From Woeseiaceae bacterium (GTDB lineage: Bacteria > Pseudomonadota > Gammaproteobacteria > Steroidobacterales > Woeseiaceae), in NCBI GenBank assembly GCA_021773035.1, contig JAJFKU010000001.1, positions 62,001-126,000 of the forward strand: 64,000 nt of DNA. Direction: 5' to 3'. Below the pieces are notes generated by a model, which had not been told where the DNA came from, made no database searches, and worked only from the letters and a program-made list of their open reading frames with translations. The number at the start of each line of letters is the position of its first letter. Position 1 is the stretch's first letter. A program made the translations under genes and the position numbers. This document shows, one piece after another, positions 19,557-29,354 of the stretch.

Positions 19557-19684
19557 GTGCTCGAATGAACTGCCGTTCAAGCCGGCAACCGTGCGCCCGT
19601 CACTATTCAAAGTGTGGCGGGATACCGTGTCACCCTGAGGCAATCTAGGTATATTAGTCTGCTCGTTTTCCCAGGCGCCATTTT

Positions 19685-22435
19685 ATGTACCGTAAGCGCA
19701 ATTTCTACCAGGATCAGCTTCTGCCAAGGGAGCCCGGCCGTCTGTGCAGAGGCGTTTCAGTACTGTTCCTGTGCTCGGTGCTTGTTGTGTTGGCCTCCTG
19801 TAGCCTGCGTCTCGATAACGAGGAATTGCTGAACCGCGCTTCCGCGGCGCTGGATCAGCACGAATTGCGTGCGGCGGTAATTGACCTCAAGGCCATTTTG
19901 CAGGCAGATCCGGAGCATGGTGAAGCACGGCTTTTGCTGGGGCGAACCTACCTCAAGGTTGCGGATCCGCTTGCGGCGGAGAAGGAACTAAGAAGGGCCC
20001 TGGAGCTGGGGATTGCTCGGAGCAGGGTGGTTATACCGCTGGCCGAGTCACTTCTGGCGCAGGAGGCATTCGACCGGGTCCTGGAAGAGGCCGTCGAGAG
20101 TGAATCCATGCCGGAAGGTGGTGCTGCCAAGCTGCGCTTGATTCGGGGTGATGCGGAACTGTCTCTGGGGCGGCCCACCGCGGCCCGCGAGCAGTACGTT
20201 GCGGTGCTCGAAAGTGAGCCCGAAAACGGTATAGCGTACCTGGGCCTGGCGTCGGTCGCCGCGACGGAATCCAATGTTGAACAGGTATCACAGTACCTGG
20301 ATCGTGCCATTGAGGTCGCGCCCGATCTGCCGATTGTCTGGCTGGCACGTGGGGAGTTCAGTATGAGTCTTCGCGACCCGGTTGCAGCTGAGGAGAGTCT
20401 GAGACGGGCGCTTGCGCTCGCCGATGGCCCGGCTGACGTTCGGGTCAGACAGGATGCGCTGGCCGGCCTGACCGATGTTTACCTCGTCAAGGAAGACATA
20501 GAGGCCGCTACCGAGAGCCTCGGCGAGCTGAAACTAATCGCGCCGAACACGATTCTGGCGCGTTACTCCGAGGCACGTGTTGCGTTTGCAAAGGGCGAAC
20601 TGGATTCCGCGGTCCAGTTACTGCAGGGGATTCTTAAGGACTTGCCCGATTTCAGAAAGGCCCATTTTCTCTTTGGCGCCGTCAGTCGTGCAAAGGGTAA
20701 TCTGGCGCAGGCAGAGATGTATCTGGCGAGTGTCGTCACAAGCTGGCCTGAGAATGAGCAGGCAAGACGAATGCTGGCCGATGTGCGGTTCCGGCAAAGT
20801 AAGTTCGCGGATGCCGGCGAGGCGCTTGAGCCATTGCTGACAGCAGACGATGCTGATGATCAGTTGCTGGCTGTCGCTGGCGTCGTCATGATGCGGGCGG
20901 GCGAGGGTGACGCCGGGCTTGAGCTTTTCGAAAGAAGCGTAGCAGCCGACCCTGAAAATCTGGCGCGCAAGCTGGACCTGGCGGCCCTGTATCTCGCGGC
21001 GAATCAAGTAGACATGGCCACCTCACTGCTCGAGTCGCTGGAAGACAGCGGTGCGGACGAGACCCGCCGGAGAATACTCACTCTACTGTCGACAGAGCGA
21101 GGCGGCGACAGAGCAGCTGCGGTGCAAATGGCGAAAGGGATGATCGACCAATCACCCGACAACGTCAGTCTGCTGATCGTCGCAGGGGGGCTGTTCGAAA
21201 GAGCGGGCGACATTACTACGGCAAGCCGGGTTCTCGAACAAGCATTGAAACTCGATGCAAATAGAATCGCGGCAATCCTGTCTCTCGGTCGAATTGACGC
21301 CTCGACCGGCAAGCTTGTGCGTGCGCGATCATGGTATCGGCGTGCGTTACAGCTGGAGCCCGACAACGCGCAGATCATGATGGGGCTATCGACTCTCGCA
21401 ACGGGCAGCGGGGATATTGCGACGGCCGTGAGCTGGCTCGAAAAAGCGCGTGATAGTAGCCCCACTGCGGTGATGCCGAGGGTCCGCCTTATCGAACACT
21501 ACCTTTCGCAGAACAGAGCGAAAGACGCCGGCGTTGTTGCACAAGAAGCCGTCCGGATCAATGACTCGGATGCGCGAACGCATAACATTCTTGGAGTCAC
21601 TCGCATGGCGCAAGGAGATTTCGTTGCTGCATCGAGTAGTTTTGCAGACGCCGTTCGCCTTGCGCCGGAGGTACCCGCATATCGCCTCAACCATGCCCGC
21701 GCGGAATTGCAGCGCGGCAATGAGGAGGGCGCCGGGAAAATGATGCGTGAAAACTATGATCGATATCCGGATTATGTTGCAGCAGCGATGCAACTGGCCG
21801 CGTTCCATTTAGGTCAAAGAAGGTATGCAATGGCGATGGAGGTGGCGGACCGACTCCAGGCCGAGCCTTCGAACCGGGTCGCCGGACTCGCGCTTGCGGC
21901 AGAGGTCCTGGCGGCGCAATCAAGATTCGCCGAGGCGGCTGCGCTATATGATCAGGCGCTGGAGATTGACAGCGAGCGGAAGCTGGCATCAAGGGCTGTC
22001 CAGCTTCGAAAAAGAGCCTCCGACGCTGATCCATTTGAACCCTTAAGCGAGTACGTTCAACGCAACCGCAGCGACATGAAAGCCAGGATGTCTCTGGCAG
22101 AAGCGCTGCTCGCAGACGGTAAGAGCGCGCGCGCAATTTCGCAATACGAGGCGGTATTGGCTGGTGATTCGGAGAACCTTGTCGCGCTTAACAATCTGGC
22201 ATGGGTTCTGGTAGGTAATGGCGATCCGCGAGCGCGTGAGTTAGCTGAAATCGCCTACTCGTTGTCGCCGGACAACCCGTCGATTGTCGACACTTACGGG
22301 TACGTATTACTGAGTCTCGGTGAAGCCGGTCGAGCCGTCGAGGTATTGCGAAGCGCTGCAGATACGATGCCCGAGAACGAGAGCATCCGGACTCGTCTGG
22401 ATGAGGCACAGCGACTGCTGGCAGCGCAAGAATGA
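19685..22435 (+). CDS. prsT: XrtA/PEP-CTERM system TPR-repeat lipoprotein PrsT
   Basis: LFLCSVLVVLASC lipobox followed by SLRLDNEELLNRASAALDQHELRAAVIDLKAILQADPEHGEARLLLGRTYL and about 20 TPR units (TIGR02917-like). Confidence 0.93.
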   Translation: MYRKRNFYQDQLLPREPGRLCRGVSVLFLCSVLVVLASCSLRLDNEELLNRASAALDQHELRAAVIDLKAILQADPEHGEARLLLGRTYLKVADPLAAEKELRRALELGIARSRVVIPLAESLLAQEAFDRVLEEAVESESMPEGGAAKLRLIRGDAELSLGRPTAAREQYVAVLESEPENGIAYLGLASVAATESNVEQVSQYLDRAIEVAPDLPIVWLARGEFSMSLRDPVAAEESLRRALALADGPADVRVRQDALAGLTDVYLVKEDIEAATESLGELKLIAPNTILARYSEARVAFAKGELDSAVQLLQGILKDLPDFRKAHFLFGAVSRAKGNLAQAEMYLASVVTSWPENEQARRMLADVRFRQSKFADAGEALEPLLTADDADDQLLAVAGVVMMRAGEGDAGLELFERSVAADPENLARKLDLAALYLAANQVDMATSLLESLEDSGADETRRRILTLLSTERGGDRAAAVQMAKGMIDQSPDNVSLLIVAGGLFERAGDITTASRVLEQALKLDANRIAAILSLGRIDASTGKLVRARSWYRRALQLEPDNAQIMMGLSTLATGSGDIATAVSWLEKARDSSPTAVMPRVRLIEHYLSQNRAKDAGVVAQEAVRINDSDARTHNILGVTRMAQGDFVAASSSFADAVRLAPEVPAYRLNHARAELQRGNEEGAGKMMRENYDRYPDYVAAAMQLAAFHLGQRRYAMAMEVADRLQAEPSNRVAGLALAAEVLAAQSRFAEAAALYDQALEIDSERKLASRAVQLRKRASDADPFEPLSEYVQRNRSDMKARMSLAEALLADGKSARAISQYEAVLAGDSENLVALNNLAWVLVGNGDPRARELAEIAYSLSPDNPSIVDTYGYVLLSLGEAGRAVEVLRSAADTMPENESIRTRLDEAQRLLAAQE

Positions 22436-22469
22436 AATGTTTATGAATGGAAAATCAGGAATTGAAGCT

Positions 22470-23087
22470 ATGAAGAGGATATTGCCGACCCTGTGCCTCG
22501 CTATCGGAATACTGCTCCTGGGTGGTTGCGGCGGATCGTCCGCTAACATTACACAGGTAGAAGCGGAGCCGGTTGGCCCCACTGCGGATTACATTATTGG
22601 GCCCAGCGACACTCTACAAATTCACGTGTGGGAAAACCCGGAATTATCCGTCACGATCCCGGTGCGACCCGATGGCTTAATCACGATTCCACTGGTTGAA
22701 GACGTTAAGGCGGTGGGCAAATCACCGACAGTGTTGGCGCGCGACATAGAAACAGAGTTGTCGGAGTACATTAGGACACCGCAGGTCAATGTGATTGTGA
22801 CCAGCTTTCGTGGAACATACCGGAAGCAGATACGAGTCGTCGGCCAGGCTGTCAGTCCCCAATCGCTGTCTTATCAGAGCGGTATGACGGTGCTCGATGT
22901 CATGATCGAGGTCGGTGGTCTTACCGAATTCGCGTCCGGTAATCGAGCGAAAATCATCCGTTGGGAAGACGGGAAGCAAGTACAAATGCGGGTGCGCCTG
23001 GATGACCTGATCAGTGACGGCGATATTAACGAAAACGTCGGCATGAAACCTGGCGACGTATTGATCATTCCCGAGTCGATATTTTGA
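22470..23087 (+). CDS. Polysaccharide export protein, XrtA-associated (Wza/EpsE-like) lipoprotein
   Basis: ILLLGGCGG lipobox; DYIIGPSDTLQIHVWENPELSVTIPVRPDGLITIPLVEDVKAVGKSP Poly_export motif; start ATG 22470 or 22437. Confidence 0.92.
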   Translation: MKRILPTLCLAIGILLLGGCGGSSANITQVEAEPVGPTADYIIGPSDTLQIHVWENPELSVTIPVRPDGLITIPLVEDVKAVGKSPTVLARDIETELSEYIRTPQVNVIVTSFRGTYRKQIRVVGQAVSPQSLSYQSGMTVLDVMIEVGGLTEFASGNRAKIIRWEDGKQVQMRVRLDDLISDGDINENVGMKPGDVLIIPESIF

Positions 23088-23189
23088 TTTTTGAACATGA
23101 AAGTTTTTGTTAAATTGTGATGTTATCTACATGATATTCAAGATAAAATATGGGGATGTTTGTGAGCAATTTCTGCCGGTGAGTCACCT

Positions 23190-24827
23190 ATGAACAACAT
23201 TCTGTCCCGCATTCTGTCTGAGGTGCTGGGAGCCAGGAGATACAAGTGGCATGGCATGGCCGTCGCCTGGGTAGTTTGCGCTATCGGTTGGGTTGCCGTG
23301 GCGTTGTTGCCGAACAGCTACGAGTCGAAAGCTGTCCTCCATATCGATACAGCCTCTGTGCTCAGGCCTCTGCTCGCAGACCTGGCTGTGAATACGAACG
23401 TGATGTCCGAGGTCCGGATGATGTCTGAGGTTCTCCTGAGCCGACCGCTGCTGGAGAGTGTTGTCAGAGAGACAGACCTCGATCTTCGTGCGGACACACC
23501 AGCGGAGATGGAGGAGTTACTCGCTGATGTTCGTGCGCGTGTTTCTATTTCCGGCGGTATGCCACGCAACTCATTCAGCGAGCAAAATATCTATACGATA
23601 AAGTTCGTCGATCGAGATCCGCAGACTGTTCATGCCGTTGTGCAATCTCTGCTGGATTCCTTCGTAGAGTCGTCGCTTGGCCAGAACAAGGCGGACTCTG
23701 CCGGGGCGCAGAAATTTATTCAGGAGCAGATCCAGGAGTACGAGCAGCGGCTTGGTAAGGCGGAACAGGAACTGGCCGAGTTCAAGCGAGCGAACCTCGG
23801 CTTGATGCCAAGCGAAGGTCAGGACTACTACCAACGCCTGCAAGCGGTCACGGAGGACGTGGAAGATCTCCAGGACGAACGTGCGGAGATATTGGCGCGT
23901 CGCCGGGAGTTGCAAAAGCAGCTCGATGGTGAGGAGCCGAGTTTCGGTCTGTTGTCACCGCCGGACAGCGGAGGTCAGGTGCAGGTTCAGACGGTCGACA
24001 TGTCGGGGGTTGAAGAATACGAGCGTGAATTGGCGTCATTGCTTCTCAGGTACACCGAGAAACACCCGAAAGTCGTCGACCTCCGGAACCGAATCGAGCA
24101 GATCAAGTCGCAGCAAGCTCAAGCTGCGAGTGCAGGATCTTCGACTGAATCGCGAGGCCCACAGGGCCCGGTACTGGGGACGGAACTTGAGGCAATGAAT
24201 ACCCTTGATCGCAACCCGGTCTACCAGAACCTGAAAATGGCAGTTTCGAAGGCCACTGCTGATCTCTCGGTAGTGAACGAACAACTGTCGGCAACCAGAT
24301 CTCGGGCGCAACATTTCCGCAGCATGGTCGACCAAGTGCCTGAAATTGAAGCCCAGCTCGCGCGCCTCAATCGCGACTACGAAGTGAACAAGGCGCAGCA
24401 TACTGCGCTTCTGCGGCGTCTGCAGTCAGCAAGGCTCTCAGAGGAAGCTGAAACGCAAACAGAGGATATCAAGTTTCGCATTATCGAACCTCCCGTGGTG
24501 CCGTTGCAGGCGACGGGGCCAAACAGGACCCTGTTTGCGTCGGTCGTATTGGTTTTGGGATTCGGTGTCGGTGGGGCTCTCGCCTTTCTGTTGAACCTGC
24601 TTAACCCGGTTTTCAACTCTGCTACGGATGTTCGGCAGGTGCTCGGATTGCCAGTACTCGGTTCGATTCCAGCCTTTAAGTCCAAGGAGCAGAAGGCGGT
24701 AAGCGTGCGGAGTATTCGAAGATTTACTTACGCCGCCATCGGGCTGATTGCTGCGTACGGGGTGGCGATTCTATCGTGGCCATTGGCACCCTACATTAAA
24801 CAGATATTCACGGGAGGCGCGGCGTGA
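23190..24827 (+). CDS. XrtA system polysaccharide chain-length determinant (Wzz/EpsF-like)
   Basis: Two TM segments flanking coiled-coil; SYESKAVLHIDTASVLRPLLADLAVNTN; PPVVPLQATGPNRTLFASVVLVLG. Confidence 0.9.
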   Translation: MNNILSRILSEVLGARRYKWHGMAVAWVVCAIGWVAVALLPNSYESKAVLHIDTASVLRPLLADLAVNTNVMSEVRMMSEVLLSRPLLESVVRETDLDLRADTPAEMEELLADVRARVSISGGMPRNSFSEQNIYTIKFVDRDPQTVHAVVQSLLDSFVESSLGQNKADSAGAQKFIQEQIQEYEQRLGKAEQELAEFKRANLGLMPSEGQDYYQRLQAVTEDVEDLQDERAEILARRRELQKQLDGEEPSFGLLSPPDSGGQVQVQTVDMSGVEEYERELASLLLRYTEKHPKVVDLRNRIEQIKSQQAQAASAGSSTESRGPQGPVLGTELEAMNTLDRNPVYQNLKMAVSKATADLSVVNEQLSATRSRAQHFRSMVDQVPEIEAQLARLNRDYEVNKAQHTALLRRLQSARLSEEAETQTEDIKFRIIEPPVVPLQATGPNRTLFASVVLVLGFGVGGALAFLLNLLNPVFNSATDVRQVLGLPVLGSIPAFKSKEQKAVSVRSIRRFTYAAIGLIAAYGVAILSWPLAPYIKQIFTGGAA

Positions 24828-25702
24828 GCAAGCTGCAAAGAGCAATTCATAAAGCCGCTACTGACCATAAGCGCAACAAGGCGGAGGTCGACAGTCATCA
24901 GGAAGCACCGGCGGATCCGGGCTCCGATCGGCGTGTCTCCCATTCAGCAGATCTGTTGGGGGAAAACCGGATTCATGTGGACTTCGATGCCCTGGTTGAT
25001 TTTGGAGTGATGGCGTCGGAAGAGCACAAACGTGAGTTACGGGACTCAATGCGGCGGATCAAGTGGCCGGTACTGGCGAACGCGTTTGGTGAGCAGCGCG
25101 CGACAACGCCGCGCGGTAATGTGGTGATGGTGGCGAGTGCAACAGCTGGTGAAGGCAAGACGTTTACCACGGTTAATCTCGCCCTCAGTATTGCGGCTGA
25201 AAAGGACTATGATGTGCTTCTCGTCGACGCTGACATTGCCAAGCCGCGTGCAAGTGAGTCGTTCGGGATCATCGATCGCGCTGGGGTCATCGATTACCTC
25301 CTGGGTGAGGTTGATGATGTTACGGACGTGATAGTCGGTACTGATGTGCCCGGGCTGTCTCTGTTGCCAGCCGGCAAGTCTCACGAACATGCTTCCGAGT
25401 TGATTGCCAGTTCTCGAATGAAAGAATTTGTCGCTCAGCTCAATGAGAATTTTCCGAATACCGTCATTCTGTTCGATTCGTCGCCAATACTGCAAACAAA
25501 CGAATCGCAGGTCCTGTCTCACATCGTAGGTCAGGTGCTGCTGGTAGTTGCTGCCAATACCACATCGCAGCCCGCAGTTCTCGAGGCTGCCCGGATTCTT
25601 GAACCGGAAAACGTTGTGAATGTGGTTTTCAACGGTATGAACTCGTTCTTCCGGCACAAGTATCGATATGGAGGTTATTATGGCTACCAGTCTAGGACCT
25701 AG
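24824..25702 (+). CDS. XrtA-associated tyrosine autokinase (EpsG-like, P-loop)
   Basis: VVMVASATAGEGKTFTTVNLALSIAAEKDYDVLLVDADIAKP Walker A/A'; VILFDSSPIL; Tyr-rich C-terminus KYRYGGYYGYQSRT. Confidence 0.92.
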   Translation: MSKLQRAIHKAATDHKRNKAEVDSHQEAPADPGSDRRVSHSADLLGENRIHVDFDALVDFGVMASEEHKRELRDSMRRIKWPVLANAFGEQRATTPRGNVVMVASATAGEGKTFTTVNLALSIAAEKDYDVLLVDADIAKPRASESFGIIDRAGVIDYLLGEVDDVTDVIVGTDVPGLSLLPAGKSHEHASELIASSRMKEFVAQLNENFPNTVILFDSSPILQTNESQVLSHIVGQVLLVVAANTTSQPAVLEAARILEPENVVNVVFNGMNSFFRHKYRYGGYYGYQSRT

Positions 25703-27182
25703 CGCCGGGGAAAGGCGAATGTTACGCGCGTTCTCGAAGACAGCGCTGGTCGTGGCGGCTCTGTTTTCTACCGTGGGTCTGGCCAGCGCCGACGAATGGC
25801 AAATAGAACCGTTCGTGGAGTTCGTTGCGACCTATACCGATAACATGTACCTGGGAGCAGAAGGAAACGAGGTTTCGGGTTTCGTCGGCCAGGTCAATCC
25901 GGGAATCTCCTTGCGTGAACAGCAGGGTCGTTTTCGGACGAACACGCGGTATCGGTTACAAAGCCTGTTTTTCACAGAAGACAGTGATTTTGATACGGTT
26001 CTGCACCAACTCGACTCGTCCAGCACTCTGGATGTCGTCGATGAGCGGCTCTTCGTCGATATCACTGCGTCCATTGATCAATCGATAGTCGATCCGCGTG
26101 CGTCGATTCCTACCAGCAATGTCGTGGCGACTGAAAATCTGGGTGACGTGTTTTTGGGGGATATCAACCCGTATTTCATCCAGCCGCTTGGCAGCAATAC
26201 GGCCTTACGGCTCGACTATCTTTGGGGTGTCGGTCGCTACGATGGATTCGGTCTGGACAACTTCAGTCGTGTTGATGACTTCACACGTGACATGGCAAGT
26301 TTCAGTATTGGCAACGGTCAGCAGGAGTCCGGTCTTGAGTGGTCGCTGGGATATGTGAACGAGAACGTAGACTACGACACTGCGACCGATTTCAAGTTTG
26401 AGCGCGCTCTTGTCGAAGTAGGCGTGCCTGTCTCCCGGACCTTCAGGCTCGTGGCTACCGCAGGGCGCGAGAGCGACCTGCTGGTCAGCCTCGATGAGGG
26501 AGGCCTGGATTCGGATATCTGGGAAGTTGGTGTCCGAATCAACTCAGGACCGAACAAATCTCTTGAACTCAGGACTGGTGAACGCTTCTTCGGTACGTCT
26601 TACTTTGGCAATCTGGCGTTCCAGGGTCGACGCCTTGGTCTTTCACTCACCTACTCGGAGGACCCCGTGACATCAGCGCTCGGTGGTCTTGGGTCTCTCG
26701 TCATTGACTTCACGTCAGGTTTGGAGAGTGACGGCGAGCCCCCGACAGAGGACGATATCAATATCGGACCCATCCGGGCAGAAGTGTATGTTTCCAAGAC
26801 GGTGCGAGCTCGTATCGACCTCGAGGGTGCGCGTAGCGGGGTCTTCGTTTCATACTCCGAAGAAGACCGCGAGTTTCTCGAAGATCCCAGTTCGCTTGGC
26901 GGAACGCAAGATGGCCAGAGTGCGGGCACCGTGGGTCTGACCTATGAGTTCGGGCCCAGAACAGGCGCTGAGTTATCAGCATCCCGCCTGCACTACGACT
27001 ACGCAGATACCTTGGTATCGACCAAAGTGACCCAGGCAAACCTGGGTGTTGTGCGGCAGGTGGGTCGAGAGTCCGAACTTCGTATCAACTACCGGCACAT
27101 TCTCCAGCATACCGACTCGGTTTCGGGTTTTGACAACTATACGGAAAACGCAGTCGATATCGCGTTTGTTTGGCGGTTTTGA
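25680..27182 (+). CDS. TIGR03016-like PEP-CTERM system-associated outer-membrane beta-barrel protein
   Basis: Signal peptide; WQIEPFVEFVATYTDNMYLG.. amphipathic beta pattern with C-terminal aromatic (FVWRF). Confidence 0.85.
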   Translation: MATSLGPSAGERRMLRAFSKTALVVAALFSTVGLASADEWQIEPFVEFVATYTDNMYLGAEGNEVSGFVGQVNPGISLREQQGRFRTNTRYRLQSLFFTEDSDFDTVLHQLDSSSTLDVVDERLFVDITASIDQSIVDPRASIPTSNVVATENLGDVFLGDINPYFIQPLGSNTALRLDYLWGVGRYDGFGLDNFSRVDDFTRDMASFSIGNGQQESGLEWSLGYVNENVDYDTATDFKFERALVEVGVPVSRTFRLVATAGRESDLLVSLDEGGLDSDIWEVGVRINSGPNKSLELRTGERFFGTSYFGNLAFQGRRLGLSLTYSEDPVTSALGGLGSLVIDFTSGLESDGEPPTEDDINIGPIRAEVYVSKTVRARIDLEGARSGVFVSYSEEDREFLEDPSSLGGTQDGQSAGTVGLTYEFGPRTGAELSASRLHYDYADTLVSTKVTQANLGVVRQVGRESELRINYRHILQHTDSVSGFDNYTENAVDIAFVWRF

Positions 27183-28120
27183 GCAAATCACTTCTAAAAA
27201 CCGGTTGGCCGTCAGAGGACTCGGATTCCCGTTCAGATGAGCGGCAAAGTGCCGCTGTTTGTGAACGTCCACAATCGCCCCACGCGGGGATTGTCAACGG
27301 CATGTCGATCGATGTTGAGGAGTATTTTCAGGTCTGGGCGTTTTCGAATGCAATAAAGACCGAGGATTGGGAGAATATCCCGAGCCGCGTTGAGCAAAGT
27401 ACCGATACCGCCTTGCGGTTGTTTAGCGAGGCCGGTGTATCTGCGACGTTCTTCATCCTTGGCTGGATTGCGGAAAGGCATCCGGAAATGATCCGGCGCA
27501 TTGCGGCGGAAGGACACGAAGTTGCCAGTCATGGTTACGCCCACGCAAAAGTGACGAGCCAGTCAATGGACGAGTTTCGCGAGGATGTTACCCGTACCAA
27601 GGCGATTCTCGAACACATGACGGGCCAGGAAGTTGTTGGCTATCGAGCGCCCAGCTTCTCTATCGGTGCCGGAAATCTGGAAGCGCTTGATGTGCTGCAG
27701 GAGACGGGTCACCGCTACAGTTCGAGTATCAACCCGATCCGCCACGATCATTACGGAATGCCAGATGCGCCCCGATTCCCGTTTTTCCCGAGGGAAAATG
27801 GTGTTCTCGAAGTACCCGTATCAACGATACGAACGCTCGGCCGCAACATTCCCTGCGGTGGCGGTGGTTATTTTCGTTTGGCACCGTATCGCTATTTCCG
27901 CTGGGCAGTGCGGCGACTGAATGAATCGGAGAATCAAAGCTCCGTGTTCTATTTCCACCCGTGGGAACTCGACCCGGATCAACCGCGTATGAAGGACATC
28001 ACCTCAATGACGAGGTTTCGACACTACGTCAATTTGGGGCGGATGGAGCAGGATTTGAGAAGGCTTTTGGCCGAATTTCAGTGGGACCGTATGGACCGCA
28101 TATTCCTTGGTCAGCAGTAA
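27170..28120 (+). CDS. XrtA system polysaccharide deacetylase (TIGR03006-like); start codon uncertain
   Basis: MSIDVEEYFQVWAF, FFILGWIAERHPEMIRRIAAEGHEVASHGYAH, YRAPSFSIG, FYFHPWELDPDQPR. Confidence 0.9.
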   Translation: MAVLSKSLLKTGWPSEDSDSRSDERQSAAVCERPQSPHAGIVNGMSIDVEEYFQVWAFSNAIKTEDWENIPSRVEQSTDTALRLFSEAGVSATFFILGWIAERHPEMIRRIAAEGHEVASHGYAHAKVTSQSMDEFREDVTRTKAILEHMTGQEVVGYRAPSFSIGAGNLEALDVLQETGHRYSSSINPIRHDHYGMPDAPRFPFFPRENGVLEVPVSTIRTLGRNIPCGGGGYFRLAPYRYFRWAVRRLNESENQSSVFYFHPWELDPDQPRMKDITSMTRFRHYVNLGRMEQDLRRLLAEFQWDRMDRIFLGQQ

Positions 28121-28154
28121 AGCCCGCTCGTAGCTGCGGTTGGAAGGATTTGAA

Positions 28155-29354
28155 GTGAAAGAACTGCTGTATCTGAGTCATCGAATTCCGTTTCCGCCCG
28201 ATAAGGGCGACAAAATTCGCTCCTACCACTTGCTGAGCAGGCTGGCGGAGCGATGGACCGTGCACCTGGGGACGTTTATTGACGACGAAGACGACTGGCA
28301 GCACGTTGACACCCTATCCGGTTATTGTGGGGAAACGAAGTTCCTCCGTCTGAATCCAACCACCGCAAAAATACGTTCCATGCGTGCGTTGGTGGACGGC
28401 ACCTCGCTGACAATGCCGTACTACAGGAACAGGGAATTACAGCGCTGGGTCGAAGATCTGATGGTCAGACGCGATATCGAATGTGTTGTCGTGTTTTCGT
28501 CACCGATGGCCCAATACGTGCTGGATTCGGTGGGTGGCGAAGTACGGACTGTGATCGATTTTTGCGACATGGACTCGGACAAGTGGCGTCAGTATAGCGA
28601 CAGGTTTTCGGGCATCAAGCGATGGATCTACGGGCGCGAAGCAGACCGGCTGAGGGTGGAGGAGACCGCTGTCGCCGAGCGCGCTGACGCATCAGTCTTC
28701 ATTTCGGAGGACGAATCTGCCGTATTCTGCGAACAGACGGGAACGCCTGAGCAGACCGTGTTTACGGTTCCGAACGGCGTAGATACCGTTTATTTCGATC
28801 CAGCCGTCCCCCTCGATAATCCGTACGCCGCGGACAGCGACCCGATGGTGTTCGTAGGAGCGATGGACTACTGGCCGAATATCGACGCTGTGCTCTGGTT
28901 CGCCGACAAGGTATTTCCGGCGGTTCGCGAGGCGAACGCGAAGGCCGAATTCCATATCGTTGGCTCCAATCCCCGTGACGATGTATGCGCGCTCGGTCAG
29001 CGTCCGGGCATCAACGTTACCGGCAGGGTCGAAGATGTCAGGCCCTACGTGAAACACTCTCGTTGCGTAGTCGCGCCTCTGAGAATCGCACGTGGTGTAC
29101 AGAACAAGGTGCTCGAGGCCATGGCGATGGCTAAGCCGATCGTGGCGACGAACGCGGCGCTGGAGGGAATAAGCCTCGTTGACGGTTTGGGCATCAGGGT
29201 TTGTGAGCAGAAGGCAGACTGGGTCGAAGCACTGCAGTCGCAGACCGCCGGTTCCGTGCCTGCGGATCAGCCGGCGAACGCGCGCCAGCATGTTGCTGAC
29301 CACTACAGCTGGGACGCGAGCGCCAGCCAATTGACCGATATCATTTCTGGATGA
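28155..29354 (+). CDS. TIGR03087-like XrtA/PEP-CTERM-associated glycosyltransferase
   Basis: KELLYLSHRIPFPPDKGDKIRSYHLLSRLAERWTVHLGTF; VFVGAMDYWPNIDAVLWF; GVQNKVLEAMAMAKP. Confidence 0.92.
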   Translation: MKELLYLSHRIPFPPDKGDKIRSYHLLSRLAERWTVHLGTFIDDEDDWQHVDTLSGYCGETKFLRLNPTTAKIRSMRALVDGTSLTMPYYRNRELQRWVEDLMVRRDIECVVVFSSPMAQYVLDSVGGEVRTVIDFCDMDSDKWRQYSDRFSGIKRWIYGREADRLRVEETAVAERADASVFISEDESAVFCEQTGTPEQTVFTVPNGVDTVYFDPAVPLDNPYAADSDPMVFVGAMDYWPNIDAVLWFADKVFPAVREANAKAEFHIVGSNPRDDVCALGQRPGINVTGRVEDVRPYVKHSRCVVAPLRIARGVQNKVLEAMAMAKPIVATNAALEGISLVDGLGIRVCEQKADWVEALQSQTAGSVPADQPANARQHVADHYSWDASASQLTDIISG

